Notes: generated from the letters alone by a model not told the origin. Shown: positions 38,006 through 49,291, counted from the first letter of the stretch. The stretch: 64,000 bases of DNA from Actinomycetes bacterium (GCA_029782145.1 JAKOVH010000032.1:124001-188000), one strand, 5' to 3'. Numbers and translations: made by a program.

Positions 38006-38803
38006 GTGCACGCAGGCGACTCGCAGCCGACCGAGTGGGTCGGTCCCACCTCGGCCGCCCTGGGCGGGCTGGCCGCCGCCGCCGGCATCGGGCTGGCCCT
38101 CGGGGGGCCACTGGTGCTCGTCGCCCTGCCGGTGCTCGCCACCGCCGCCCTGCTCGTGCTGCTGGGCCTGACGCTGCGCCGGGCCGAGCGGGCGGAGAGG
38201 GACCGCTCCCTCGCCGCACGACGCCTCGGCGGCCTGGAGCGCGAGCTGCGGGCCGAGGTCGAGGCCCGCAAGGACGCCGAGGCCCGCCTCGCCTGGCGGA
38301 CACGGCTCGGATCGCTGCGGCGCTCGACCGAGGCCGAGACCCTGGCCGACCCGGAGACCGGCCTGCTGCTCGAGAGCTGGCTGCTGGTGGCCCTCGACTC
38401 GCGCATCGCGTCGGGACGGCGCCGGCTCACCCCGGTCGCGGTGGTGATGTTCGAGGTGCTGGACGGGCCCTCGGTCGACGAGCCCGACCCGTTCGACCCG
38501 GCCCGCACCGCCGAGGTGGTGGTGGGCACCGTGCGGGAGTCCGACGGCGCCTTCCGCCGCCACGAGGGCGGCTTCGCCCTCATCCTCGACGACACCGACG
38601 ACATGGGCGCCCTGCTCGTCACCGAGCGGATCGGGGACGCCCTCGCCGCGCACGCCCCGGCCGCCGTGATCCGGGCCGGGGTGGCCTGCTACCCGAGCCA
38701 CGGGCTCACCGGTGAGGCCATCCTCGACCGGGCCGAGGAGGCGCTCGACCAGGCCCGGCGCTGGCGCCAGCACCGCATCGAGGTCGCCCCCTCGGACCGC
38801 TGA
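38006..38803 (+). CDS. membrane-associated degenerate GGDEF-domain protein
   Basis: A 265-residue protein: two short membrane helices (about 16-55), a coiled-coil-like charged helix (about 57-95), and a C-terminal GGDEF-like domain. The GGDEF signature is replaced by RRHEGGFALIL, and metal/substrate residues are not conserved, so cyclic-di-GMP synthesis is unlikely. IRAGVACYPSHG...ILDRAEEAL matches the end of GGDEF domains. GTG 38006 is an uncertain start; TTG 37958 is possible. Confidence 0.6.
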   Translation: MHAGDSQPTEWVGPTSAALGGLAAAAGIGLALGGPLVLVALPVLATAALLVLLGLTLRRAERAERDRSLAARRLGGLERELRAEVEARKDAEARLAWRTRLGSLRRSTEAETLADPETGLLLESWLLVALDSRIASGRRRLTPVAVVMFEVLDGPSVDEPDPFDPARTAEVVVGTVRESDGAFRRHEGGFALILDDTDDMGALLVTERIGDALAAHAPAAVIRAGVACYPSHGLTGEAILDRAEEALDQARRWRQHRIEVAPSDR

Positions 38804-38858
38804 GCCTCCGTCGGCGGCCCCGGGGTAGCGTCCCCGCCGCGAGGACGGAGGGGGTTCG

Positions 38859-40340
38859 ATGACGTTCACTGCGCAGCAGGCGGCCGCGGCCGTGGAGGGC
38901 CTGGCGGCCCGGGGGATGGTGATCGGCGACGAGCGGCGGCCCACGGGCGGCGGCGGGCGCTACCTGCACCACGACCCCGCCACCGGGCTGCCACAGGCGG
39001 AGGTGCCCGTCGGCGGGCCCGACGACGTCGACGCCGCGGTGGCCGCCGCCCGGGCGGCCCTGCCCGTGTGGCGGTCGACCCCGCCGCCGCAGCGGGCGGC
39101 GGCGCTGCTGCGGCTGGCCGAGCTGCTCGAGGCGAACGGGCCGGAGGCGGCCGCCGTCAACGCCCGCGACAACGGCTGCCCGGTCAGCATCCTCGACGCT
39201 GGCACCTACACCGCCAACTGGTGCCGGCACTACGCCGGGTGGGTCGACAAGATCGAGGGCCGGGTCATCCCCATGCCGATGGCGGGGCACCTCGACTACA
39301 CCCGGCCCGAGCCCTACGGCGTCATCGCCGCCCTGGTGCCCTGGAACGGCCCGATGATGGGCATGGGCCACAAGGCGGTGCCCGCCCTGGCGGCCGGGAA
39401 CACCGTCGTGGCCAAGCCGCCGGAGATCGCCCCGTTCGGCGCCATCCGGTTCGCCGAGCTGGCGCTCGAGGCCGGCCTGCCGCCGGGCGCGGTGAACGTG
39501 GTGCCCGGCGGGGCCGCCACCGGCCAGGCCCTCGTCGGGCACCCGGGCGTCGACAAGGTGTCGTTCACCGGCGGGGTGGTGGCCGCCCGGGCGGTCATGG
39601 CCACCGCCTCGGCCAACCTCACACCACTGTGCTTCGAGCTGGGCGGCAAGTCGGCGAACATCGTGTTCCCCGACGCCGACCTCGACCAGGCCTGCACGGT
39701 GGCCGGGTTGCTGGGTGCGGTGATGCTGAGCGGCCAGGGATGTGCCCTCCCCACCCGGCTGTACGCCCACGACGACGTGTTCGACGAGGTGCTCGAGCGG
39801 GTCGTCGCGCTCGTCGAGGGCGTGCCCATCGGCGACCCGCTCGATCCGGGCACCCTGATGGGGCCGGTCGTCAACCAGGCGGCGTGCGACCGGATCATGG
39901 GGGTGATCGAACGGGCCAGGGCCGACAGCGGAGGCCGCCTGGTGACCGGCGGCGAGCGCCTCGGAGGTGACCTGGCCGGCGGCTACTTCATCGCTCCCAC
40001 CGTGTTCGCCGACGTCGACGACGCCAGCGACGTGGCCGCCAACGAGGTCTTCGGCCCGGTGCTGTCGGTGATGCGCTTCACCGACGACGACGACGTGGTG
40101 GCCCGGGCCAACGCCAGCCACTTCGGTCTCGGGGGCTACGTGTTCACCCGCGACCTCGGCCGGGCCCACCGCCTCGCCGAACGCCTGGAGGTGGGATCGG
40201 TCACCGTCAACGCCTTCCCCTACCTCTCGCCCAACGCCCCGTTCGGCGGGGTCAAGCAGAGCGGCTTCGGCCGGGAGGGCGGCGAGGACGGCCTGCGCGA
40301 GTTCCTCCGCCCCAAGAACGTCCTCATCGGCCTGACCTGA
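38859..40340 (+). CDS. aldehyde dehydrogenase (NAD-dependent family)
   Basis: A 493-residue ALDH. NAD-binding and fold motifs: ALVPWNGPMMGMGHKAVPALAAGNTVVAKPPE, VSFTGG, general base E260 in FELGGKS, and catalytic C295 in SGQGCALPTRLY. C-terminal APFGGVKQSGFGREGG is also typical. The substrate is unknown; a role in aldehyde or alcohol degradation feeding CoA metabolism is plausible. GGAGGGGG precedes the ATG. Confidence 0.92.
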   Translation: MTFTAQQAAAAVEGLAARGMVIGDERRPTGGGGRYLHHDPATGLPQAEVPVGGPDDVDAAVAAARAALPVWRSTPPPQRAAALLRLAELLEANGPEAAAVNARDNGCPVSILDAGTYTANWCRHYAGWVDKIEGRVIPMPMAGHLDYTRPEPYGVIAALVPWNGPMMGMGHKAVPALAAGNTVVAKPPEIAPFGAIRFAELALEAGLPPGAVNVVPGGAATGQALVGHPGVDKVSFTGGVVAARAVMATASANLTPLCFELGGKSANIVFPDADLDQACTVAGLLGAVMLSGQGCALPTRLYAHDDVFDEVLERVVALVEGVPIGDPLDPGTLMGPVVNQAACDRIMGVIERARADSGGRLVTGGERLGGDLAGGYFIAPTVFADVDDASDVAANEVFGPVLSVMRFTDDDDVVARANASHFGLGGYVFTRDLGRAHRLAERLEVGSVTVNAFPYLSPNAPFGGVKQSGFGREGGEDGLREFLRPKNVLIGLT

Positions 40341-40366
40341 CCACCGACGACCCGACACCCCTCCCG

Positions 40367-40411
40367 AGCTGGTTCTGTTCGTTGCGGTTCCCGGAACGTT
40401 CGGAACCAGCT
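40367..40411. repeat. inverted repeat between convergent genes
   Basis: AGCTGGTTC (40367-40375) pairs with GAACCAGCT (40403-40411), with inner GTTCC/GGAAC symmetry. It may terminate the aldehyde dehydrogenase transcript and that of the converging phosphoesterase. Confidence 0.7.
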
Positions 40412-40412
40412 T

Positions 40413-40445
40413 GGGGTGGGTCGGCTCGGGTGGGTGGGGTCGGGG
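40413..40445 (+). other. G-quadruplex-type sequence
   Basis: Six G-runs of three or four separated by short loops follow directly after the inverted repeat, in the 114-bp gap between convergent genes. Such sequence can fold into a G-quadruplex on the plus strand. Confidence 0.5.
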
Positions 40446-40454
40446 TCGCGCCGG

Positions 40455-41462
40455 TCAGGTCGGGCGGTGGGCGGGCACGACGAAGCAGCGGTCGCCGAGC
40501 TCGCCGAAGGCGTAGCCCACGTACATGCCGCCGAACATGTGCCGGGTCTTCTCGGTCCAGACCAGGGCCTCGGGGGTGGAGATGCGGTGGAAGACCTGGA
40601 CCAGGCCGCCCTCGTGGACCTGGTACTCGGCCCATGCGCCGGGGAAGTCCTTCACGCAGGCGACCTCCACCCAGGGCACGTCGCGGCTGATGGTGATGTG
40701 CCGCACGCGGTTGCGGTGGGTGTGGCCGGCGAAGTAGCCGCGAATCACCGGGCGGGCGGCCACCAGCTCCACGAGGCGCACCGACGAGTCGGGGTCGATC
40801 CCGAAGTACGTCTCGTGGCGGGTCGTGTCGGGGCTCCACACGTGGTGGTGGCCGAAGACGTACACGGGCCGGTCGGCCTCGGCGGCGAGGTCGTGGAGCC
40901 ACTCGAGCTGCTCGCCGGTGACATGGCCCGACGCCTGCCCCACCACCGACGTGTCGAGCACGGCGAGCGTGGCCCCGGGCAGGTCGACGCGCTGGAACGG
41001 CTCGGAGGCGAACGACGCGCCGTGGTAGGCGTCGTGGTTGCCCCGGGTGTGCACGAGCGTGTCGCCGAACGCCTCGGCGTAGAACTCGAGGAAGTCGTGG
41101 TACTCCTCCTCGGTGCCCTCGCTGGTGAGATCGCCCTTGACGATGACCACGGCAGGGTCGAGCTGCTCGATCTCGTGGATGGCGGCCCGGTTCATCGTCT
41201 CGGGATAGGGCTCCTCGCCGTCGGCCACCCGGAACGTGGGCCCGATGTCGAGCCCGTCGAGGATGCCGCACTCGACCTCACCGAAGTGGACGTCGTTCAC
41301 CGTGGCGAACGTCGCCAGGCGCTCCCCCGCCGGCCGGGCCAGGGTGCGGAAGGCGAAGGCGTCGTACTCGTAGACGGTGTCGGGCTCGAGGTCGTCGTAG
41401 CGGCGCACCGCCAGCCCGTCGTGCACCACGGCGTGATCGGTCGCGACCGTGGTCAGCTCCAT
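40455..41462 (-). CDS. metallophosphoesterase (calcineurin-like)
   Basis: A 335-residue phosphoesterase. All five metal-site motifs are visible: NDVHFGE, IVKGDLTSEG, RGNHDAYHG, VFGHHHVW and FAGHTHRNR. An N-terminal region of about 50 residues precedes the domain. It resembles cyclic-nucleotide or phospholipid phosphodiesterases of this class; the substrate is unknown. ATG 41462. Confidence 0.9.
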   Translation of the reverse strand: MELTTVATDHAVVHDGLAVRRYDDLEPDTVYEYDAFAFRTLARPAGERLATFATVNDVHFGEVECGILDGLDIGPTFRVADGEEPYPETMNRAAIHEIEQLDPAVVIVKGDLTSEGTEEEYHDFLEFYAEAFGDTLVHTRGNHDAYHGASFASEPFQRVDLPGATLAVLDTSVVGQASGHVTGEQLEWLHDLAAEADRPVYVFGHHHVWSPDTTRHETYFGIDPDSSVRLVELVAARPVIRGYFAGHTHRNRVRHITISRDVPWVEVACVKDFPGAWAEYQVHEGGLVQVFHRISTPEALVWTEKTRHMFGGMYVGYAFGELGDRCFVVPAHRPT

Positions 41463-41583
41463 GGCTGCATTCTGGCCGAGCGGGTGGGCGCGGCGCGCAC
41501 GCCTGGTCGGCATCGGTACGATCGGCCCGGTACGCGACCGGAGCGAGGCAAGGTGGCCTCCTCCCGAGAAAGTGGGGGACGCG

Positions 41584-42858
41584 ATGGATGCCGACGAGCT
41601 CATCCTCATCAGCGTGGACGACCACATCGCCGAGCCGGCCGACATGTTCGACGCCCATGTCCCGGCGCGCTACAAGGACGAGGCGCCCCGCGTGGTCACC
41701 GAGGCCGACGGCGTCGAGCAGTGGTACTACGGCGACATCCGGGGCCGGAACCTGGGGCTCAACGCCGTCGCCGGCAAGCCACCGGAGATGTTCAACATCG
41801 ACGCCAGCCGCTACGACCAGATGCGGCCCGGCTGCTACGACGTGCACGAGCGGGTCCGCGACATGAACGCCGGCGGCCAGCTCGCCGGGCTGAACTTCCC
41901 GAACTGGACGGGCTTCAGCGGCCAGGTGCTGAACCAGGGCCCCGACCGCGACGTCAACCTGGTGATGATCAAGGCCTACAACGACTGGCACGTCGACGAG
42001 TGGTGCGGCGCCTACCCGGGCCGGTTCATCCCCTGCGGCATCCTGCCCCTGTTCGACCCGGAGGAGGCCGCCAAGGAGGTCCGGCGCCTGGCCGACAAGG
42101 GCTGCCACGCCGTCACCTTCTCCGAGAACCCCGCCGCGCTCGACATGCCGTCGATCCACTCGGGCGCGTGGGACCCGCTCTTCGCGGCGGCCTGCGACAC
42201 GGGCACGGTGCTGTGCTGCCACCTCGGGTCGTCATCGAAGAGCTCGGTCACCTCGCCCGACGCCCCGGCCGGCGTGGCCATGTCGCTGTCGTCGGCCGGC
42301 ACGATCTACACCCTGATCGACCTGCTCTGGGCCACGTTCTGGGAGCGGTTCCCCGCGCTCAAGTTCTCGTTGACCGAGGGCGACATCGGCTGGATCCCGT
42401 ACTTCTTGTGGCGGGCCGAGCACGTCAACGACCGCCACCACGGCTGGATCGGCCACGACTTCTCCGTCACCGGCGGGCCCACACAGATCTTCCGTGACCA
42501 CGTCCTCGTGTGCTTCATCAAGGAGACGGTGGGCCCGGAGCTGCTGCACCACTTCAACCTCGACAACGTGTGCTGGGAGTCCGACTACCCGCACTCCGAC
42601 GGCACCTGGCCCTACGCGCCCGAGGAGCTGCTGAAGACCCTCGAAGGGGTCGACGACGCCACGATCGCCAAGATCAGCCACGAGAACGCCATGGCCAACT
42701 ACCAGTTCGACCCGTTCGCGCACCGGCCCAAGGAGCAGTGCACCGCCGGCGCGCTGCGGGCCGAGTCGCCCGACGTCGACACCGTCACCCGGGTCGGCCG
42801 CGCGGCCGACGAGCGCGACCTCGAGCGCTGGAAGCAGATCACCGGCGCCGTCCGCTGA
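41584..42858 (+). CDS. amidohydrolase (amidohydrolase_2 / TIM-barrel)
   Basis: A 424-residue metal-dependent hydrolase or decarboxylase. ISVDDHIAEPADMF gives the first metal motif (D-x-H), CHLGSSSK the mid-barrel histidine, and ESDYPHSDGTWP the C-terminal aspartate. This group includes aromatic acid decarboxylases and many uncharacterised actinobacterial proteins next to CoA genes. The double CoA-transferase gene starts 8 bp downstream, so the two are co-transcribed and probably act in one degradation pathway. ATG 41584 follows GGGGGA. Confidence 0.85.
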   Translation: MDADELILISVDDHIAEPADMFDAHVPARYKDEAPRVVTEADGVEQWYYGDIRGRNLGLNAVAGKPPEMFNIDASRYDQMRPGCYDVHERVRDMNAGGQLAGLNFPNWTGFSGQVLNQGPDRDVNLVMIKAYNDWHVDEWCGAYPGRFIPCGILPLFDPEEAAKEVRRLADKGCHAVTFSENPAALDMPSIHSGAWDPLFAAACDTGTVLCCHLGSSSKSSVTSPDAPAGVAMSLSSAGTIYTLIDLLWATFWERFPALKFSLTEGDIGWIPYFLWRAEHVNDRHHGWIGHDFSVTGGPTQIFRDHVLVCFIKETVGPELLHHFNLDNVCWESDYPHSDGTWPYAPEELLKTLEGVDDATIAKISHENAMANYQFDPFAHRPKEQCTAGALRAESPDVDTVTRVGRAADERDLERWKQITGAVR

Positions 42859-42866
42859 ACGGGCCC

Positions 42867-45215
42867 GTGCGCGCCCTCGATGCCTCCTGCGGCATCGCCG
42901 GCGCCTACTGCACCAAGCTCCTCGCCGACGCGGGCGCCGACGTCGACAAGCTCGAGCCGCCCGGCGGTGACCCGCTGCGGCGCTCGGGCACGGGCTCGCT
43001 GTTCGAGCACCTGAACCTCGCCAAGACGTTCGTGGAGGGCGACGTCGTCGCGCTCGGCGGGCGGGGCTACGACCTGGTGGTCACCGACACCCCGGGCGTC
43101 GCCGACCAGCTCCGCGGCGCGGCCCCCGGGCTCGTCGTGGTCACCGTCACCCCGTTCGGCACCGACGGCCCGTGGGCCGGCCGGGCCGCCACCGAGTTCA
43201 CCCTGCAGGCCGCGGTGGGGTCGCCGGGCGGCCGGGGACTGCCCGACGACGTGCCGCTCGCCGCGGGTGGCCGCATCGGCGAGTGGATCACCGGCACCTA
43301 CGCGGCCGTCGGCGCCCTGGCCGCGCTGCGCCGCGCCCGACGGCACGGGGTGGGTGCCCACGTCGACATCTCGATGCTCGAGGCCATGGCGGTCACCATG
43401 GTGACGTTCCCGTCGGTGTTCGCCGACATGGCCGGCCGCCCTGCGCCGACCGGGCCCGCCCGGGTGCTCGAGATCCCCTCCATCGAGCCCACGAGCGACG
43501 GCTGGATCGTGGTGACCACCAACAGCGCCGCGCAGTTCAGCGACTTCCTGGTGATGATCGGGCACCCCGAGCTGCTCGACGACCGCGAGATCGCCCTGCA
43601 GGCCACCCGCTTCCAGCGGCGCGACGAGTTCGAGGCCACGGTCCGGGGGTGGACCACGGCCCGCACCACCGCGGAGGTGCTCGAGGAGGCGGGGCTGTAC
43701 CGCATCCCCGCCGGGCCGGTGCTCGACGCTCCCGGGATCCTGCGCTTCGAGCACTTCGGCGCCAGCGGGATCTTCTCGCCCGACCCGCTCGGCCGGTTCC
43801 AGCGGCCCCGGGTGCCGTACCGCATCGGGCGCGACACCGCCGCCCCTCACCTCCTGCCCGCCGACCGCGACCGCTCGCGAGCCGACGCCGCCGCCCGGCC
43901 CCTGCGCACTGCCGGCGCGGCCGCCGACCGCTCCCCCGCCGCGCCGCTCGACGCCGCGCCGCCCGACGGGGCGCCCGACGAGGCGGCCGGCGCTCTACCC
44001 CTGGCGGGCATCCGGGTGCTCGACTGCACCGCATGGTGGGCGGGGCCGGTCGCGCCGCACGCCCTCGCCGCCCTCGGGGCCGACGTCGTCAAGGTGGAGG
44101 CCACGGGCCGGCCGGACCTCATGCGCTACTCCTCGGTGAAGCCGCCGACGGAGGACCGGTGGTGGGAGTGGGGCCCGCTGTTCCATTCCGTGAACACCAA
44201 CAAGCGCGGCATCACCCTGGACCTGTCGAGCGACGCCGGCCGGGACCTGTTCGAGCGGCTGGCGACCAGCGCCGACGTGGTCGTGGAGAACTACACGCCG
44301 CGGGTGATGGAGCAGTTCGGGCTCGGCTGGGACCGGTTGCACGAGCTCAACCCGCAGTTGGTCATGGTGCGCATGCCCGCCTTCGGCCTCGCCGGCCCGT
44401 GGCGTGACCGCACCGGCTTCGCCCAGACCATGGAGAGCATCACCGGGCTGGCCTGGCTCACCGGCCACGCCGACGGGTCACCGACGTTGCTGCGAGGCGC
44501 GTGCGACCCGGTGGCCGGCATGCACGCCGTGGTCGCCACGCTGCTCGCCCTCGACGAGCGCGACGCCACGGGCGAGGGCCGCTTCGTGGAGGTGTCGATG
44601 GTGGAGGCGGCGCTCAACGTGGCCTGCGAGCAGGTCGTGGAGCACACGACCGACGGCAGGGTGCTCACCCGCGACGGCAACCGGGGCCCCCACGCCGCGC
44701 CGCAGGGGATCTACCGCTGCGCCGGCGACGACGCCTGGCTCGCCCTCGCCGTGGCGACCGACGACCAGTGGCGGGCGCTGTGCTCGGTGCTCGACCAGCC
44801 CGCCTGGGCGGCCGACGCCGCGCTCGCCACCGACGCCGGCCGGCGCGCCGCCCACGACCACCTCGACGAGGAGATCAGCGGGTGGGCCGGTGCCCTCGAC
44901 GCGAACGACGCGGTCGAGCGCCTCCAGGCCGCCGGGGTCCCCGCCGAGGTCGTGATCGCGCCGCGTGACCTGTCGGCCAACCCGCAGCTGCGCCACCGAG
45001 GGCTGTTCGAGGTCGAGCACCACCCGGTCAGCGGCGACACCGAGGTGCCGATGCTGCCGTTCCGCCTGTCGGGGGTCGAGCGGTGGCTGCGGGCGCCGTC
45101 GCCGACGCTCGGCCAGCACAACGCCGAGGTCCTCGCCGAGGTCGGCGTCGACGCCGACCGGTTGGGTGCCCTGCTCGCCGACGGCGTGGTGGGCGACCGC
45201 CCGAGCGGGCTGTAG
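42867..45215 (+). CDS. double CoA-transferase (two CaiB/BaiF family III domains fused)
   Basis: A 782-residue fusion. Residues 1 to about 335 are one family III CoA-transferase domain (VRALDASCGIAGAYCTKLLADAGADVDKLEPPGGDPLR), shorter than usual. An Ala/Pro-rich linker (about 335-375) leads to a full second domain (IRVLDCTAWWAGPVAPHALAALGADVVKVEATG; NTNKRGITLDLSSDAGRDL). Family III enzymes form interlocked dimers, so the fusion may mimic a heterodimer with only one working active site. The acyl substrate is unknown but presumably linked to the amidohydrolase upstream. Start GTG 42867. Confidence 0.88.
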   Translation: MRALDASCGIAGAYCTKLLADAGADVDKLEPPGGDPLRRSGTGSLFEHLNLAKTFVEGDVVALGGRGYDLVVTDTPGVADQLRGAAPGLVVVTVTPFGTDGPWAGRAATEFTLQAAVGSPGGRGLPDDVPLAAGGRIGEWITGTYAAVGALAALRRARRHGVGAHVDISMLEAMAVTMVTFPSVFADMAGRPAPTGPARVLEIPSIEPTSDGWIVVTTNSAAQFSDFLVMIGHPELLDDREIALQATRFQRRDEFEATVRGWTTARTTAEVLEEAGLYRIPAGPVLDAPGILRFEHFGASGIFSPDPLGRFQRPRVPYRIGRDTAAPHLLPADRDRSRADAAARPLRTAGAAADRSPAAPLDAAPPDGAPDEAAGALPLAGIRVLDCTAWWAGPVAPHALAALGADVVKVEATGRPDLMRYSSVKPPTEDRWWEWGPLFHSVNTNKRGITLDLSSDAGRDLFERLATSADVVVENYTPRVMEQFGLGWDRLHELNPQLVMVRMPAFGLAGPWRDRTGFAQTMESITGLAWLTGHADGSPTLLRGACDPVAGMHAVVATLLALDERDATGEGRFVEVSMVEAALNVACEQVVEHTTDGRVLTRDGNRGPHAAPQGIYRCAGDDAWLALAVATDDQWRALCSVLDQPAWAADAALATDAGRRAAHDHLDEEISGWAGALDANDAVERLQAAGVPAEVVIAPRDLSANPQLRHRGLFEVEHHPVSGDTEVPMLPFRLSGVERWLRAPSPTLGQHNAEVLAEVGVDADRLGALLADGVVGDRPSGL

Positions 45216-45227
45216 GCCGCGCTCGGC

Positions 45228-45409
45228 TCAGGGGCGTTCGCGGCGGGCGGGCACCGGCTTCGACCACCAGCGGCCCGAGAACCGCCACCGCGACACCTGC
45301 CGGACGGGCGGGGCGGCCACCACCACCGGCCGGGTGACCTCGAGCGCAGCGGCGATGGCGGCCGCCTCCTCGATGGTCGGCTCCGGCGTGATCGAGACGC
45401 GGGCGCCGC

Positions 45410-45413
<4 letters not shown>
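45228..45413 (-). CDS. acyl-CoA carboxylase epsilon subunit
   Basis: A 61-residue AccE-type protein. The [15 protein letters not shown] motif is characteristic of actinobacterial epsilon subunits that stimulate AccA-AccD complexes, and the Trp/Arg-rich [18 protein letters not shown] tail is also typical. GTG 45413 overlaps the carboxyltransferase stop by 4 nt (GTGA). Confidence 0.85.
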
Positions 45414-46966
<1,553 letters not shown>

Positions 46967-47033
46967 GGCGTCAACACTAGTGAGAACCGGTGAGGGCTCC
47001 GAAAGCGCAGCGTCCGGCCTAGGGTCTGTGCCG

Positions 47034-48098
47034 GTGGACCTGCCCGTGATGCCCCCCGTGGCCCCCATGCTGGCCAAGGCCGCCGACAGCCTGCCCGACG
47101 GCGAGGGCTGGCAGTTCGAGCCCAAGTGGGACGGCTTCCGCTGCATCGTGTTCCGCGACGGCGGTGAGATCGAGCTGGGGAGCCGCAACGAGCGCCCGCT
47201 CACCCGCTACTTCCCGGAGCTGGCCGCCGCGCTGCTGCGCGAGCTGCCGGACCGCTGCGTGGTCGACGGCGAGGTCGTGGTCGCCACGGCCGGCGGCCTC
47301 GACTTCGACGCCCTGCAGCAGCGCATCCACCCGGCCGAGTCCAGGGTGAACAAGCTGGCGGCCGAAACGCCGGCGAGCTTCGTCGCCTTCGACCTGCTGG
47401 CCCTGGACGACCACGACCTCATGGCCGCTCCGCTCGCCGAGCGCCGCCGCCGGCTGGAGGAGGCGCTGGCCGGCGCCCGGCCACCGCTGCACCTCACGCC
47501 GGTCACCACCGACCGCAGCGTCGCCGAGGACTGGTTCGTGCGCTTCGAGGGCGCCGGCCTCGACGGGGTGATGGCCAAGGACCTCGCTGCGGTGTACGTG
47601 CCGGACAAGCGCACCCAGATCAAGGTCAAGCACAAGCGCACGGCGGACTGCGTGGTGGCTGGGTACCGGGTGCACAAGAGCGGCGACGGCATCGGGTCGT
47701 TGCTGCTGGGCCTCTACGACGACAGCGGCGACCTGCACCACATGGGCGTGGCGACCAGCTTCAGCGCCGCCCGGCGCAAGGAGCTCCTGGCCGAGGTGGC
47801 GCCCTACGAGGCCGACGCGCTCGCCGGCCACCCGTGGCGGGACTGGGGCGGAGCGGGCGCCGACTCCTCCCGCATGCCCGGCGCGCCGAACCGGTGGAAC
47901 GCCACCAAGGACATGTCGTGGACCGCGCTGCGGCCCGAGCTCGTGGCCGAGGTCGCCTACGAGCACGTCCAGAGCGGCCGGTTCCGCCATGCCACCCGGT
48001 TGCTGCGCTTCCGCCCCGACCGCGATCCCCGCAGCTGCACCTTCGCCCAGCTCGAGGAGGTCGCGCCCTACGAGCTGCACCGGATCTTCGGCATCTGA
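47034..48098 (+). CDS. ligC: ATP-dependent DNA ligase, LigC-like
   Basis: A 354-residue ligase. Motif [11 protein letters not shown] with adenylated Lys; motif [12 protein letters not shown]; motif [15 protein letters not shown]; motif [14 protein letters not shown]; and an OB fold ([18 protein letters not shown]). It matches mycobacterial LigC, which is encoded beside a LigD-like polymerase as here. It converges on the polymerase gene with no spacer: stops TGA at 48096-48098 and TGA (complement) at 48099-48101 abut. GTG 47028 is an alternative start. Confidence 0.9.
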   Translation: MDLPVMPPVAPMLAKAADSLPDGEGWQFEPKWDGFRCIVFRDGGEIELGSRNERPLTRYFPELAAALLRELPDRCVVDGEVVVATAGGLDFDALQQRIHPAESRVNKLAAETPASFVAFDLLALDDHDLMAAPLAERRRRLEEALAGARPPLHLTPVTTDRSVAEDWFVRFEGAGLDGVMAKDLAAVYVPDKRTQIKVKHKRTADCVVAGYRVHKSGDGIGSLLLGLYDDSGDLHHMGVATSFSAARRKELLAEVAPYEADALAGHPWRDWGGAGADSSRMPGAPNRWNATKDMSWTALRPELVAEVAYEHVQSGRFRHATRLLRFRPDRDPRSCTFAQLEEVAPYELHRIFGI

Positions 48099-49118
48099 TC
48101 AGGGGTCGGGCAGGTCGTTGCGCTTGCGGCTCGGCTGCACCCGTCGAGGCTCGCCGGCCATCTTCGGGAAGTTGGGAGGCCACGGTGCGTCGCCGAGGCC
48201 CGCCTCCTGGTCGCGAGCCGACAGCTCGAGCAGCGACTGGAGCGAGCCGGCGTGCTCGTCGATGGTGGCCTCCAGGTCGCCCACCTCGGCCCAGCGGGCC
48301 GGCATGGTCGCGAGGGTGAACGCTTCGAGCTCCACGCTCTCGAGCTCGTCCCACCGGAACGGGGCCGACACCATGCCCTCGGCGTTGTCGCGAGCGGAGT
48401 AGGCGGAGGCCACCGTGCGGTCCCGGGCGTTCTGGTTGTAGTCGATGAACACCCTGTCGCCGCGCTCTTCCTTCCACCACTTGGAGGTGGCGAGGTGAGG
48501 GATGCGGCGCTCGACCTCACGGGCCAGGGCCAGCGCGGCGCGGCGCACCTCGACGAAGCCCCACGTGGCCACGATGCGCACGTTCACGTGGATCCCGCGG
48601 GAGCCGGAGGTCTTCGGGAACCCGACGAGGCCGTGCTCGTCGAGCACGTCGCGCACGGCGGCGGCCACCTGGCGCACCGCGGAGAAGGCCACCCCGGGCT
48701 GCGGGTCGAGGTCGACCCTCAGCTCGTCGGGGTGGTCGAGGTCCCAGCGGCGCACCGCCCACGGGTTCAGGTCGAGGCAGCCGAGGTTGACGGCCCAGAT
48801 CACGTGGGCGAGATCGGCGGGGCACAGCTCCTCGGCGGTGCGGCCGCTGGGGAACGCCACCGTGGCCGTCTCGAGCCAGTCGGGGCGGTTGGCGGGGACC
48901 CGCTTCTGGAAGAACATCTCACCGGTGGCACCGTCGGGGAAGCGCTTCAGCACCGTGGGGCGGCGGTGCACCCCGCGCAGGGCGCCGTCACCGACGAGCA
49001 GGTAGTGCTGCACGAGGTCGAGCTTCGTCTCGCCCCGGGCCGGGAAGTACACCTTGTCGGGGTTGGTGACCTTCACCTCGCGGCCGGCCACCTCGACGGT
49101 GGTGTACGGGCTCGCCAT
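48099..49118 (-). CDS. LigD-type primase-polymerase (PolD1-like)
   Basis: A 339-residue archaeo-eukaryotic primase-type polymerase of the LigD PolDom family. Visible: VTNPDKVYFP, DELRVDLDPQPG with the two metal-binding aspartates, the SGSRGIHVNVRI histidine/Gly loop, and VFIDYNQNARDRTVASAYSARDNAEGMVSAP. Related enzymes add ribonucleotides and fill gaps during double-strand break repair. It is stand-alone; nuclease and Ku are absent here. In mycobacteria Rv3730c lies next to ligC. Confidence 0.92.
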   Translation of the reverse strand: MASPYTTVEVAGREVKVTNPDKVYFPARGETKLDLVQHYLLVGDGALRGVHRRPTVLKRFPDGATGEMFFQKRVPANRPDWLETATVAFPSGRTAEELCPADLAHVIWAVNLGCLDLNPWAVRRWDLDHPDELRVDLDPQPGVAFSAVRQVAAAVRDVLDEHGLVGFPKTSGSRGIHVNVRIVATWGFVEVRRAALALAREVERRIPHLATSKWWKEERGDRVFIDYNQNARDRTVASAYSARDNAEGMVSAPFRWDELESVELEAFTLATMPARWAEVGDLEATIDEHAGSLQSLLELSARDQEAGLGDAPWPPNFPKMAGEPRRVQPSRKRNDLPDP

Positions 49119-49291
49119 CTCCGGAGGTTACGGCCGCGGCGCGCGCACCGGGCGCACATCGCCACCAAGAGATGGAGGAGCGGGAAGAAGAGACATCCGG
49201 GGCGTCGTGGCCTACCCTTTGACCAGGTGCCCACCCCCTGGCGCCGATCCGTGGTCGCCGGTCTGGCGCCGGCTCAGGAAGGACTCCTCCT

